A stretch of 64,000 nucleotides of DNA from NCBI RefSeq assembly GCF_019134595.1, contig NZ_CP077770.1, positions 2,283,501 to 2,347,500 of the forward strand, read 5' to 3'. The DNA is from Pseudoalteromonas shioyasakiensis. Its GTDB lineage: Bacteria > Pseudomonadota > Gammaproteobacteria > Enterobacterales > Alteromonadaceae. The notes under the pieces are model-generated. The model did not search any database. It was given only the letters and a program-made list of their open reading frames with translations, and had not been told where the DNA came from. Positions 45,882 to 55,211 of this stretch are shown here, piece after piece (the first letter of the stretch is position 1; every line of letters starts with the position of its first letter). Made by a program: the position numbers and the translations under genes.

Positions 45882-48569
45882 TTAAATTGCAAATATTGCT
45901 TTAAGCCTTGCTAGTGTGTCAGCTGAAACTGAACCCTCACTGACTGCAAGTAATTGCTTTAAGTAGTAATAAACATCTGCATGTTCACCACGGTGTTTAT
46001 CATCTAACATCGCAACTTGCTCTGTCATGCGTAACTGGCTATCAGCCGATTCTACGCCTGCCAGAATTTCGATACGAGTTAACAATTGCGCAGCGTTTAG
46101 CTTAGTTGTTAATGAAGCTTGGAACTGCGAAGGCAGTTCACTGTTGCTCTCAAGAGCTGCAAATAAAGCCGTTAACTTAGACTGCTCTGCTTGTTTGCTG
46201 ATTTGCGCTGTTTTTGCGCTAATCGCTGCCTCTAACTGGGTCACGCGTGCCGATAATGCTTTTGAGTATTCAAGCTCTGCTAGCTTCACTGTTAAATCTT
46301 TAAGCTGTGCAAGATGCACCACGGTCTCAAGTGCAGACTCAAGCTCACTTAACTGCTCTGCGATAACTTCGTCATTTTGTTGCTGAACTTGCTTTTGCTG
46401 TTCAAACTCGGCACTGCGCTTAGCAAAGGTGTCGTCATTAACACGTCTGAATTGCTGCCATAAGGTGTTTTCAGCTTTCATTCCTGCAAAGCCAATAGTT
46501 TGCCAAGTTTGTTGAAGCACTTTTAGCTCTTGGCACGCAGAAGCTAAATCATCACTTTGCGATAACTGTGTTGCTTGCTCAACAAGTGCCGCTTTTTGCT
46601 CAGCGTTTGCTTTATGAAATGCAGCAAGTTGAGCTTGAACTTGTGATTGTGCAGCTTTGAATTGCGCTTGTAGTTCACGGTATGTTTTAGGATCGACATT
46701 ACCTGCAGAGCGCCACGCTTTCGCGGTACGGTTGAACTTGCTTTCAAACTGCTTCCAATCAAACTCATCAGAAGAGCTATCAAGGTCTGTTAACTGCTGC
46801 ATTTGCGAGATTAAATCAACGCGCTGTGCTTTAGCTTGCTCACGTTGTTGCTCTTGCTCTGCGAAATACTCCCGACACGGCGCAAACAGTAATTCAATTT
46901 GTTGATCGAATAACTCGCCTTGTTGCTTTTCTGCATCAGTATCTAAACGCCCTAACTCATTCCAACGACGACGGAACTGTTTAACTTGCTCTGCGCGTTG
47001 TTTGGGGTCAGTACACTCGGTTGCTACAAGTTCATTTACTTCAACAAGTAATGCATCACGTTTTGGTGCCGATGCGTATTTTTGCCAATCTTTAGCTTCT
47101 GCTAATTGTGCTTCTAAATCAGCTTTAAGGCTATTTAATGGCTGCTTGTAATAGTCTGTAAGTGTTGCGTATAGCTCTTCAAAACCTTTGAATACACCAA
47201 AGGCAACATTAAAGCGACCTTGGTCAATTAAACGTTTTACATCACGGGCTTTGCGCTTCGCTGTTTGCTGGTTTTTCTCAAACTTATTAGTCAGCGGTGC
47301 CATCGCTTGCTGCCAGCTGTTTACTGCTTCAGCTAAATTAGCTTTAAAGCGACCTTGTAAACGACTAGGAATACTTGCCAGCTTTTTACGTGCTAATTTT
47401 TGCTGTTGCTCAAACTGCTGTTTTAGCTCGTCAAACTCGCTTTCGTCTTCAGTTGTCGCAACGATATTTAATTGATCAAATGCCTCTTTAAACTCAGCAA
47501 TAGCACTAACCAGTTGCGGTAACTGCTCAACTTGGTTAAATAAATTTGTTAAATGTTGCTTTACATCACGCACAGTTTTGTTATCAGCTAAGTCCGCCTC
47601 TGCTAACGTATCTTTTGCCTCTGCAACTTTTGCCTCGAGCCAATCTTGCTGAATTTGCTCTGGCGTTTCTAAGCCTAATTGCAATGCATTTTCAATTTCT
47701 TCGCCAATTGCTTCAAGGCTTGCCAGTGCCAATACCTGACGTTGTTGCTCAGCTAACGCTTGCTGGGCTGCTTCATGCTCTTTACTTAGAATTGCAATAT
47801 GAGACTCAAGCTTTTGCGTAATCGCTGAATATTTTTTATCTAGTGTGCTTACTTGCTCATCGCTCAGCCATTTTAGCTCGATAGCTTGCCACTGCTGTAA
47901 TAACTCAGCATGTTGCATCGACACTAACTGAAAGTCATTTTTATCACGAAGCGCATTAAGCTTTGCTAATACCACACGTGTATCAGCTTCTACTTTGGCA
48001 GGCATTTCTATCGCTAAGCGTTCATTGTCAAGATGAGTAGCCAGTTGAGTATGCGCTTCACCTTTTGCATGCTTTAATAGTGATTTAGCAAGTTGATGAT
48101 TAATCACAAGCTCAACAAGTTGCAATTGCAGCTCTTCACGGCCTTCTTTAAACGCTTTATCAATTAGGCTTGGGTTAGCTAAACGCTTTAATAACTTAAC
48201 GCGAACTTGAAGTTCTTTTTCTGCAAAGGCGAGTTTCTCAAGCGTTTTTACAGGTGCATAACGCTCAATAAACTCATTTTTGATATTTGCATCTAGTTGG
48301 CTGTCGGTATTTAAAACCGCTTGGTTAATATGCTGTTCTGCAACGTCTTTAAGTGCTTGGTCTTGCTTGTATGCTTGCCACCATAAAACAATATCGTTGA
48401 CTTTGTTTAATGCTTTTTTGCGGATCTCAGCTGAGCTGTCTTCAAGGGCAATGCTATTTAAGATGCTAAGGTCACGCTCTGTATCAAGACGTTCAACCGC
48501 AGCCAAACGCACTTGGTTTTTAGGGTGCTTCCATTTTGGAGTAAACAGGTGTTTAAAGATCATTTTCAC
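45882..48569 (-). CDS. DUF349 coiled-coil protein
   Basis: 895 residues, rich in Gln, Ala, Leu and Glu. The N-terminal 130 residues look like HEAT-type helices (VERLDTERDLSILNSIALED). Several DUF349 repeats follow between about 330 and 740, with the typical QWQAIELKWL and RRWNELGRLD segments, and long predicted coiled coils. Such proteins are large, cytoplasmic and of unknown role; some bind DNA or ribosome-associated factors in other groups. Its start overlaps the yeaC stop by 17 bases. Confidence 0.87.
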   Translation of the reverse strand: MKMIFKHLFTPKWKHPKNQVRLAAVERLDTERDLSILNSIALEDSSAEIRKKALNKVNDIVLWWQAYKQDQALKDVAEQHINQAVLNTDSQLDANIKNEFIERYAPVKTLEKLAFAEKELQVRVKLLKRLANPSLIDKAFKEGREELQLQLVELVINHQLAKSLLKHAKGEAHTQLATHLDNERLAIEMPAKVEADTRVVLAKLNALRDKNDFQLVSMQHAELLQQWQAIELKWLSDEQVSTLDKKYSAITQKLESHIAILSKEHEAAQQALAEQQRQVLALASLEAIGEEIENALQLGLETPEQIQQDWLEAKVAEAKDTLAEADLADNKTVRDVKQHLTNLFNQVEQLPQLVSAIAEFKEAFDQLNIVATTEDESEFDELKQQFEQQQKLARKKLASIPSRLQGRFKANLAEAVNSWQQAMAPLTNKFEKNQQTAKRKARDVKRLIDQGRFNVAFGVFKGFEELYATLTDYYKQPLNSLKADLEAQLAEAKDWQKYASAPKRDALLVEVNELVATECTDPKQRAEQVKQFRRRWNELGRLDTDAEKQQGELFDQQIELLFAPCREYFAEQEQQREQAKAQRVDLISQMQQLTDLDSSSDEFDWKQFESKFNRTAKAWRSAGNVDPKTYRELQAQFKAAQSQVQAQLAAFHKANAEQKAALVEQATQLSQSDDLASACQELKVLQQTWQTIGFAGMKAENTLWQQFRRVNDDTFAKRSAEFEQQKQVQQQNDEVIAEQLSELESALETVVHLAQLKDLTVKLAELEYSKALSARVTQLEAAISAKTAQISKQAEQSKLTALFAALESNSELPSQFQASLTTKLNAAQLLTRIEILAGVESADSQLRMTEQVAMLDDKHRGEHADVYYYLKQLLAVSEGSVSADTLARLKAIFAI

Positions 48570-48834
48570 TAAACCTAGCTATTTCATTTTCTGATGCGAA
48601 TTCTTTTTGCAATTGAGCTTTGCTCTTTTGCACCATTTCACCATTTGCGCCAATGGTAAACTGCTCATTGCTTTGCGAAACTTTAGCTTGATAAAGCATC
48701 ACGAGTTGAACGGTTTGTTGTTTTTGTTCTTCAGACAAAGGAGTGCCGTCAGGCCACTTACCCGTTGAGGCACCATACTGAAGACGTTCAAATACTTCTG
48801 GGGTGATATTTTTAACGATGTGATCAATATTCAT
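48553..48834 (-). CDS. yeaC: YeaC family protein (DUF1315)
   Basis: 93 residues. The segments YGASTGKWPDGTPLSEEQK and LVMLYQAK match E. coli YeaC closely. Small, acidic, cytoplasmic, of unknown function. Its 3' end overlaps the DUF349 gene and it starts two bases beyond the stop of the zinc-ribbon gene, so the three form an operon. Confidence 0.92.
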   Translation of the reverse strand: MNIDHIVKNITPEVFERLQYGASTGKWPDGTPLSEEQKQQTVQLVMLYQAKVSQSNEQFTIGANGEMVQKSKAQLQKEFASENEIARFSENDL

Positions 48835-48835
48835 G

Positions 48836-49162
48836 TTACTTTTTCTTTTTTAAAACAACTAAATAGATGCGGCTTACAAGATACCACACAAAACCTACTG
48901 CCATTGCTGATGTATAGGCATACCACTCAAGAGACTTTGCTTCGGGGTGCATAAAGTAATAACAGAAAAAGCCCCCTAAAAATAAAATCAGTGCGAGGAA
49001 AGACTGATTCATAAACTTTTGTTGTCTACGAATACGCGTTTCATTTTGCATTTGCTGCAATTGCTCATTGCTTAGATCGGTGACTTGGCATTCACAATGC
49101 GGGCATTGCTTATGTTTGTCAGATATTGATTTTGCACACTGCGGGCAACTAATAATCGCCAT
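48836..49162 (-). CDS. Zinc-ribbon membrane protein
   Basis: 108 residues from ATG 49162 with GGAG at 6 bases. An N-terminal zinc ribbon (CPQC ... CPHC) is followed by a basic linker and two membrane helices (about 52-70 and 78-100). The family is unassigned. It starts the operon with yeaC and the DUF349 gene, and its translation start is only about 22 bases after the terminator at 49184-49206. Confidence 0.75.
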   Translation of the reverse strand: MAIISCPQCAKSISDKHKQCPHCECQVTDLSNEQLQQMQNETRIRRQQKFMNQSFLALILFLGGFFCYYFMHPEAKSLEWYAYTSAMAVGFVWYLVSRIYLVVLKKKK

Positions 49163-49183
49163 ATCTTTCTCCATACTACGCAT

Positions 49184-49206
49184 AAAAAAGGCGCCTTTAG
49201 GCGCCC
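49184..49206 (-). terminator. Terminator hairpin upstream of the zinc-ribbon gene
   Basis: GGCGCC / GGCGCC with loop TTTA; read leftward it is followed by six T's. It would end transcription from the AGCS symporter gene. The zinc-ribbon operon then needs a promoter overlapping it, or read-through. Confidence 0.85.
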
Positions 49207-49313
49207 TTTATTGTACTTGTTTTATGAGTCGATGTCTTATTTGAATTTCATTCATTTGTGAAGATTCGAAAACCTGCACAACTAAATTCACTACAAAAAC
49301 TCAAAAACCTGAT

Positions 49314-50816
49314 TTATTGTTTCTGTTTCGCCTTTTCAGCTAGACGCTTTTCCCAGAAAGTCGCATTTTTAATGCCTAATTTAACGGGATCAAAAGTGAT
49401 TTCGCCACCGGCTTTCTTTTGATCTTCGTAATCACGTAAGCAGTTAAGAGCAGGTTTTGCGACAAAGAAAATAGCCAAAATACCCACAATGTTGATCCAC
49501 GCCATTAAGCCTACGCCAATATCACCAATATTCCAGATATAACCTGAGCTGTTTACCATACCGTAAGCCACCATAAACATGATGACAAGCTTAACAATAA
49601 CCAGTGGAATATTGCCTTTGAAATAACGGTTTAAATAAGCAACGTTAGTTTCAGCAATATAGTAATAAGCAAGAATTGTGGTAAATGCGAAGAAGAATAA
49701 AGCAATACCAACGAATGCTTCACCAAAGCCACCAAATACGCTAAATAATGCCATTTGAGTAAAAGCAGCAGAGCCAACTTCAGTTGCAGCATCAACGTTT
49801 TGCACAATGAATTGACCTGCAGGTAATTCACCCACAATATTGTACTGTTTTGTGATTAAAATCATTAACGCGGTTGCTGTACAAACAAAAATTGTATCAA
49901 CATAAACAGAGAAAGCTTGCACTAAGCCTTGTTGAGCTGGGTGATCAACTTCAGCTGCAGCAGCTGCATGCGGGCCCGTACCTTGGCCTGCTTCGTTTGA
50001 ATAAATACCACGTTTAACACCCCAACCAATAGCAGCACCAAAGCCGGCTTGCGCTGTGAATGCATCAGATAAGATCATTGAGAAAATACCTGGCACTTTA
50101 TCTAGGTTTAAGAACACCACGATTAAAGCTAGTACAATGTAGCCTAGCGCCATAAATGGCACCACTATTTGTGTGAAGTTTGCGATACGTTTAATGCCGC
50201 CAAAGATGATAAATGCTAGCACAATTAAGATAATTGCAAGCGCAACTAGCTTGAAGCTACCTACTTCGCCAAAGCTAGTGCTTACTAATGTGCCTTCACC
50301 AAAGACTTGTGTGAATGCATTACCTACCGCATTTGCTTGAACGCCCGGAAGAAACACGCCACAAGCAATAATCGCTGATACTGCAAATAATACGGCTAGC
50401 CACTTTTGCTGTAAGCAACGGTCGAAGTAAAATGCTGGGCCACCACGATACTGGCCGTCTTCTTCTGATTTATAAATTTGACCGAGTGTTGACTCGGCAT
50501 ACGCAGTACTTGCGCCTAAAAACGCAACTATCCACATCCAGAAAATCGCACCCGGGCCACCAAAGCCGATTGCTGCAGCAACACCGGCAATATTACCTAC
50601 ACCAACACGGCCTGATAACGATACAGCAAGTGCTTGGAACGAAGAAATACCCGTATCTGAATTATTAGAGCTAAGCAATAACTTACACATTTCTTTAAAA
50701 TGTCTAACTTGTGCGAATCGGGTTAAAATAGAATAAAACAGACCTGCACCTAGACATAAATAAATGAGTGCACTACTCCAAATTATGTCGTTAACGGCGC
50801 TTACTAAAGCTTCCAT
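49314..50816 (-). CDS. Alanine/glycine:cation symporter, AGCS family
   Basis: 500 residues with about eleven membrane helices. The AGCS signatures are present: SLSGRVGVGNIAGVAAAIG for the sodium and substrate site and NEAGQGTGPHAAAAA. It takes up alanine or glycine with Na+. It has its own terminator and a 276-base upstream spacer. Confidence 0.95.
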   Translation of the reverse strand: MEALVSAVNDIIWSSALIYLCLGAGLFYSILTRFAQVRHFKEMCKLLLSSNNSDTGISSFQALAVSLSGRVGVGNIAGVAAAIGFGGPGAIFWMWIVAFLGASTAYAESTLGQIYKSEEDGQYRGGPAFYFDRCLQQKWLAVLFAVSAIIACGVFLPGVQANAVGNAFTQVFGEGTLVSTSFGEVGSFKLVALAIILIVLAFIIFGGIKRIANFTQIVVPFMALGYIVLALIVVFLNLDKVPGIFSMILSDAFTAQAGFGAAIGWGVKRGIYSNEAGQGTGPHAAAAAEVDHPAQQGLVQAFSVYVDTIFVCTATALMILITKQYNIVGELPAGQFIVQNVDAATEVGSAAFTQMALFSVFGGFGEAFVGIALFFFAFTTILAYYYIAETNVAYLNRYFKGNIPLVIVKLVIMFMVAYGMVNSSGYIWNIGDIGVGLMAWINIVGILAIFFVAKPALNCLRDYEDQKKAGGEITFDPVKLGIKNATFWEKRLAEKAKQKQ

Positions 50817-51055
50817 GGATATATCCTCTATGATTATATTTTTTATTGTTTCAGCGTGAGCTTGTGAGAATGCATCACGATGACTGTGAGAAATAAAAAT
50901 GAGATTTTGTTACTTCACAGCTGAACATATTGGATATTAACTTAAACCCACCAAGTTTGTTAACAGTTAATTTTCAATATGACAAATGTACCTACAAAAT
51001 TATCATTTTATAAATCCTGCACTACACCGATTGGTTTATTTGTTCCCAGATACAA

Positions 51056-51086
51056 TTACGGGCATCAGTTTTGCTGATGCCCGTAA
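51056..51086 (-). terminator. Strong hairpin after the M14 carboxypeptidase gene
   Basis: Perfect 13-base-pair stem TTACGGGCATCAG / CTGATGCCCGTAA with 5-base loop, seven bases beyond the stop. It lacks a clear T tract. Confidence 0.7.
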
Positions 51087-51092
51087 GGTTTG

Positions 51093-52220
51093 TTATCTTA
51101 ATTTATCAACCACGTTAACGATTGCCGCTAACGTATCTTGACCAAATTGATACGAGCGACGATCTGACCAGCCGTAATCTGGATCTGGTAAATCATCGTT
51201 ATCTTTAAATGGCATCTCTACCGTATACGCTAATGCATTAAATTCATGCGCGACAGCAGAAGAACCGACAGTCAGGTTAGCCTGGCCCGGCTCATCTTTT
51301 GGATAACCATGTTCGTCTTGGAACTCAGGCGTCACAGTTAAAAGCGCAGCTTTAAAGCTGTCTTCTAACTCTTTTAAGCGATCATCGTAGCCTGGAATAC
51401 CTTCACTACCCGCAACAAAGTTATAAGGAATTGCTTCGTCACCATGAATATCTAAGTGCATATCAAGGCCCGTTTCACGCATTTTGTTAAGCACTAAGAA
51501 AACTTCAGGGCTATTTTCCATGCTCGGTGTTTGCCATTCACGGTTCAAGTTAACGCCTTTCGCGTTAGTACGTAGGTGACCACGCACACTGCCATCTGGG
51601 TTCATATTTGGCACGATGTAGAATACAGCTTTAGATAATAATGCCGCTGCATGTGGGTCTTCATCATCAAGTAATTTATGAAGTAAACCTTCAACATACC
51701 ACTCAGCCATAGTTTCGCCTGGGTGCTGGCGCGCCGTGATCCAGATTTTTTTCTTCTCACTGCTAGGAATGCCCACACGTAAAACACTCATGTCGCGACC
51801 ATCAAGGGTTTCGCCTAATGTTTCTAATTCACAAGCATGCTGACTTTGTGCCCATGCTAATAAATCTAAGTGGCGGTCATAGCTGTAAGGCGCAAAGTAA
51901 GCAAAGTACATGCTGCTACACTCAGGCTCTACTTCAAATGATAGTGTGCCGTTTGCGTACTCAGATGGGACACGGAACCAAGTTTGACGGTCGTATGATG
52001 CAACCGCATGATAACCTTCCCAGCCATCAGGGTATGCTGAGTTCTCTAGATTATTAATGTGTAATTTATGGTTTTGAAACGCAGTTGTTTCAAGACGAAA
52101 GTGAAACCACTGGAAAAAATCAGACTGATTGTCTTTATTGATTTCTAATTGAATATTCAGTGGATCAACGGCTTCAATAACCTTGATATTACCACTGTCA
52201 AAATTGCTGGTGATTTTCAT
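51093..52220 (-). CDS. M14 family carboxypeptidase, cytosolic carboxypeptidase-like
   Basis: 375 residues. An N-terminal beta-sandwich (about 1-120, FQWFHFRLETTAF and later AYFAPYSYDRHL) precedes the M14 catalytic domain with zinc ligands His166 and Glu169 in RQHPGETMAEW and a later His in LDIHGDE; the catalytic Glu is in YTVEMPFK. This N domain plus M14 arrangement is that of cytosolic carboxypeptidases (Nna1-like). No signal peptide. Substrate unknown. Confidence 0.9.
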   Translation of the reverse strand: MKITSNFDSGNIKVIEAVDPLNIQLEINKDNQSDFFQWFHFRLETTAFQNHKLHINNLENSAYPDGWEGYHAVASYDRQTWFRVPSEYANGTLSFEVEPECSSMYFAYFAPYSYDRHLDLLAWAQSQHACELETLGETLDGRDMSVLRVGIPSSEKKKIWITARQHPGETMAEWYVEGLLHKLLDDEDPHAAALLSKAVFYIVPNMNPDGSVRGHLRTNAKGVNLNREWQTPSMENSPEVFLVLNKMRETGLDMHLDIHGDEAIPYNFVAGSEGIPGYDDRLKELEDSFKAALLTVTPEFQDEHGYPKDEPGQANLTVGSSAVAHEFNALAYTVEMPFKDNDDLPDPDYGWSDRRSYQFGQDTLAAIVNVVDKLR

Positions 52221-52374
52221 TCTATAAACCTATTGGTTAAAAATAATTCTTAGCTATTCGCTTGTTAGTTAAGAATTAAGTCAACGCTCTGTAGTTAGAA
52301 CGTTTTGTTAGTAATATGGTGTAGACCCTTAACAGCCTATCACATGCTGAAAATTTGCAAAAACTTTCACGACT

Positions 52375-52399
52375 AAAAAAGCCAGCATAATGCTGGCTT
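52375..52399 (-). terminator. Terminator after GAPDH
   Basis: AAGCCAGCA / TGCTGGCTT with loop TAA and a leftward run of six T's. Confidence 0.92.
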
Positions 52400-52422
52400 C
52401 TAGATTCTTTATAACTTAGGTA

Positions 52423-53865
52423 TTAGCGAGGTAAGCTTGGGAAAGTTACTTCAGCCATATCACGCATACAGCGTACTACCTGACAGCTATAGCCAAACTC
52501 ATTATCGTACCAAACGTAAAGTACAACGCGGTTGTCATCTACGATTGTCGCTTGTGAATCAACAACACCTGCGTAACGGCTACCTACTAAGTCAGTCGAT
52601 ACGATTTCAGTAGACGCTGTGTAATCGATTTGATCACGAAGGTCTGAATGAAGTGCTGTTTCACGTAAGAACGCATTTAGTTCTTCAACAGTTGTACCTT
52701 TTTCAAGATTTAAGTTCAAGATAGCCATTGATACGTTTGGTGTAGGAACACGGATAGCGTTACCAGTTAGTTTACCTTCAAGCTCAGGTAAAGCTTTAGA
52801 AACCGCTTTTGCAGCGCCCGTTGAAGTAATAACCATGTTAAGTGCAGCAGCACGGCCACGACGCTCAGCTTTGTGGTAGTTATCAATTAAGTTTTGGTCA
52901 TTTGTGTACGAGTGAACTGTTTCAACGTGACCGTTTTTGATACCAAACTTATCGTTAAGTGCTTTTAACGTAGGGGTAATAGCATTGGTTGTACAGCTTG
53001 CTGCACACACAATCTTATCTTCAGATTTGATATCTTGATTGTTTACACCGTATACGATGTTTTTGATGTTGCCTTTAGCTGGTGCAGTTAATAATACTTT
53101 TGCTGCGCCTTTTGCTTCTAAATGCTGACCAAGGCCTGCTTCGTCTTTCCAGATACCAGTGTTATCAACAACAAGCGCATTCTCGATGCCGTAAGCTGTG
53201 TAATCAACTTCGCTTGGTGAATTAGCATAGATAACTTGAATGTAGCTACCGTTAGCTTTAATCGCATTACGCTCTTTATCAATTGTGATTGAGCCATTGA
53301 ATGGACCGTGGATAGAGTCACGACGAAGTAAGCTTGCACGCTTTTCTAGGTCGCCATCTTTACCACCACGTACAACAATTGCACGTAAACGTAGGTCTGC
53401 GTATGGACCTGACTTTTCGATTAAAAGACGTGCTAATAAACGACCGATACGACCAAAACCGTATAACACAACATCACGTGGTTCTTTGCGCTCTGAGTTT
53501 GCGATTTCTGCTAATTCGTCAGTTAAGTATTCTTCAACTGAACGACCTTTCGCAGCATCGTTAAACAAATAACCATACGCTAGTTTACCAATATCGATAC
53601 GCGCTGAGTTTAAATCCATTTTGCTAATTGCTTCTAAGAAAGGGAAGCTTTCACGTAAACGTAGTTTTGTACCTTCAAACTGAGCAACTGTTTTGTGCGC
53701 TTTGATGATATCGATTGTACTGGCATTAACGAGAGGACGGCCATATACAGCGATTTCGATTCCACGATTACGGTAAAGTCTACCAATAATTGGTTGCATA
53801 CTTTCTGCGTAATCTTGACGTTCTTGCCAGCTGCTTGTGTATTCTAACTCGTGAGATGAGGTCAT
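52423..53865 (-). CDS. Glyceraldehyde-3-phosphate dehydrogenase, long form
   Basis: 480 residues, about 145 longer than GapA because of an N-terminal extension (1-130) seen in this branch of proteobacterial GAPDH. The Rossmann motif is YGFGRIGR (135-142) and the catalytic Cys291 is in ASCTTNAITP. Sequence in the catalytic domain is otherwise usual (VHSYTNDQNLID). It interconverts glyceraldehyde-3-phosphate and 1,3-bisphosphoglycerate; in relatives with two enzymes the long form has been linked to gluconeogenesis. Monocistronic with its own terminator. Confidence 0.93.
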   Translation of the reverse strand: MTSSHELEYTSSWQERQDYAESMQPIIGRLYRNRGIEIAVYGRPLVNASTIDIIKAHKTVAQFEGTKLRLRESFPFLEAISKMDLNSARIDIGKLAYGYLFNDAAKGRSVEEYLTDELAEIANSERKEPRDVVLYGFGRIGRLLARLLIEKSGPYADLRLRAIVVRGGKDGDLEKRASLLRRDSIHGPFNGSITIDKERNAIKANGSYIQVIYANSPSEVDYTAYGIENALVVDNTGIWKDEAGLGQHLEAKGAAKVLLTAPAKGNIKNIVYGVNNQDIKSEDKIVCAASCTTNAITPTLKALNDKFGIKNGHVETVHSYTNDQNLIDNYHKAERRGRAAALNMVITSTGAAKAVSKALPELEGKLTGNAIRVPTPNVSMAILNLNLEKGTTVEELNAFLRETALHSDLRDQIDYTASTEIVSTDLVGSRYAGVVDSQATIVDDNRVVLYVWYDNEFGYSCQVVRCMRDMAEVTFPSLPR

Positions 53866-54039
53866 TTTTTTTACCTAATTAAACAATTTTGAACGGATAG
53901 CCTTAAAAAATGTGTTGTGATTTGAGAGCAACACATCTCAGGCAGGGGTATTCTAATTTAAACTCGAACGATTCTCCACTGTTACAGAACAAATCATTGC
54001 GCTAGAATAAAGTAGTACAAATTAAGTAGAGGTTAAGGA

Positions 54040-54846
54040 ATGTTATTAAGAGCAAGCGTGTTGCTTGGTTTATTGGCATTAGCAGGTTGTGAAGATCCGC
54101 TTACACTTGCGAAAGTGTGCGACGAAACACCTGGCTTCTGCAGTGATTTAAATAAAGATAGTCACTGTAAAGAGCAACGTGCCGAGGTTATCATTCAACG
54201 TTATGTTGAATATAAGTCACCAACAGACGAAAACAAATACCAATTATTAAAAGACTTTGAGAAATACGATCAATGTGTGTCGCTTGCCGCCAAGATTGAG
54301 CACATAAAACTAAAAGAAAAAACCACGTCACGTGTTGAAGGTCATTTAACAAGCATCAAAGAAATGACACGAATTTTTCAAGATACCAAAAACACTGACC
54401 ACCCAGGTTTGTTGTATTACCATTGGTCACGTAATAACGACCAATCAGCGTTAACTAAGTTACTCGCTCTTGAAGAAAAACAAGATAAACGCGTAACTGA
54501 AGATGCCGAAATGCAGTTTTTCTTAGCAAGCTACTACGTGAAGTTTGATGATGAAAAAACCATTGATTTGCTATACAAAACGCTAGAGCTAAACAAAGCA
54601 GGTGAAGCACCCAACCCTGAGATCTACCCTACTCTTGTTAGCTTATTCTACAAACATGAAAAGTATAAGCATGCCTACACCTTTGCACGTGTAGCACAAT
54701 TATCAGGGTATGAAGATGTCGATATTTTACCTATCGAGCATCAACTCGCTGCCGCAGGCAAAAGCCTGGACAGCTTAGATGATTTAGCACAAAAAACTTA
54801 CGACAGTATCCAAGAAGGAAGCTTCGTATCACCACGCGGGTTTTAG
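54040..54846 (+). CDS. DUF2989 lipoprotein
   Basis: 268 residues with a lipobox ending LALAGC (Cys17), then a helical, TPR-like domain (KLLALEEKQDKR, YHWSRNNDQ). This matches the DUF2989 family of Alteromonadales and Vibrionales, of unknown function. Anchored in the envelope. Divergent from GAPDH; shares a bidirectional terminator with ihfA. Confidence 0.87.
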   Translation: MLLRASVLLGLLALAGCEDPLTLAKVCDETPGFCSDLNKDSHCKEQRAEVIIQRYVEYKSPTDENKYQLLKDFEKYDQCVSLAAKIEHIKLKEKTTSRVEGHLTSIKEMTRIFQDTKNTDHPGLLYYHWSRNNDQSALTKLLALEEKQDKRVTEDAEMQFFLASYYVKFDDEKTIDLLYKTLELNKAGEAPNPEIYPTLVSLFYKHEKYKHAYTFARVAQLSGYEDVDILPIEHQLAAAGKSLDSLDDLAQKTYDSIQEGSFVSPRGF

Positions 54847-54882
54847 CTTTTAACAACTCGCAAGTAAAATGCTTAAACAAAT

Positions 54883-54910
54883 AAAAAAGGCAGCTAACGC
54901 TGCCTTTTCT
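54883..54910. terminator. Bidirectional terminator between DUF2989 and ihfA
   Basis: AAAAGGCAGC / GCTGCCTTTT with loop TAAC, with A and T tracts on either side; it reaches the last base of ihfA. Confidence 0.9.
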
Positions 54911-55209
54911 TATTTTGCTTTGCTTGTGCCAACTTCTACACGAGTTTTTAGCTTCTGACCTGGTCTAAAAGTCACAACTCGGCGCGCCGAAATAGGAATA
55001 TCTTCACCTGTTTTCGGATTGCGGCCTGGACGTTCTTTCTTGTCTCGAAGATCAAAGTTACCAAATCCAGAGAGCTTAACCTGCTCGCCTTTTTCTAGCG
55101 CTGAGCGGATTTCTTCAAAAAACGCTTCAACTAAATCTTTGGCATCTTTTTTATTGATCCCGAGTTTTTCAAATAGGTGTTCAGCTATGTCGGCTTTAGT
55201 AAGCGCCAT
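54910..55209 (-). CDS. ihfA: Integration host factor subunit alpha
   Basis: 99 residues with the IHF/HU fold; [20 protein letters not shown] is the DNA-clasping arm and the start [20 protein letters not shown] is typical of IhfA. With IhfB it bends DNA at specific sites. It lies two bases after pheT, the classic pheST-ihfA order. Confidence 0.96.
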   Translation of the reverse strand: MALTKADIAEHLFEKLGINKKDAKDLVEAFFEEIRSALEKGEQVKLSGFGNFDLRDKKERPGRNPKTGEDIPISARRVVTFRPGQKLKTRVEVGTSKAK

Positions 55210-55211
55210 AT

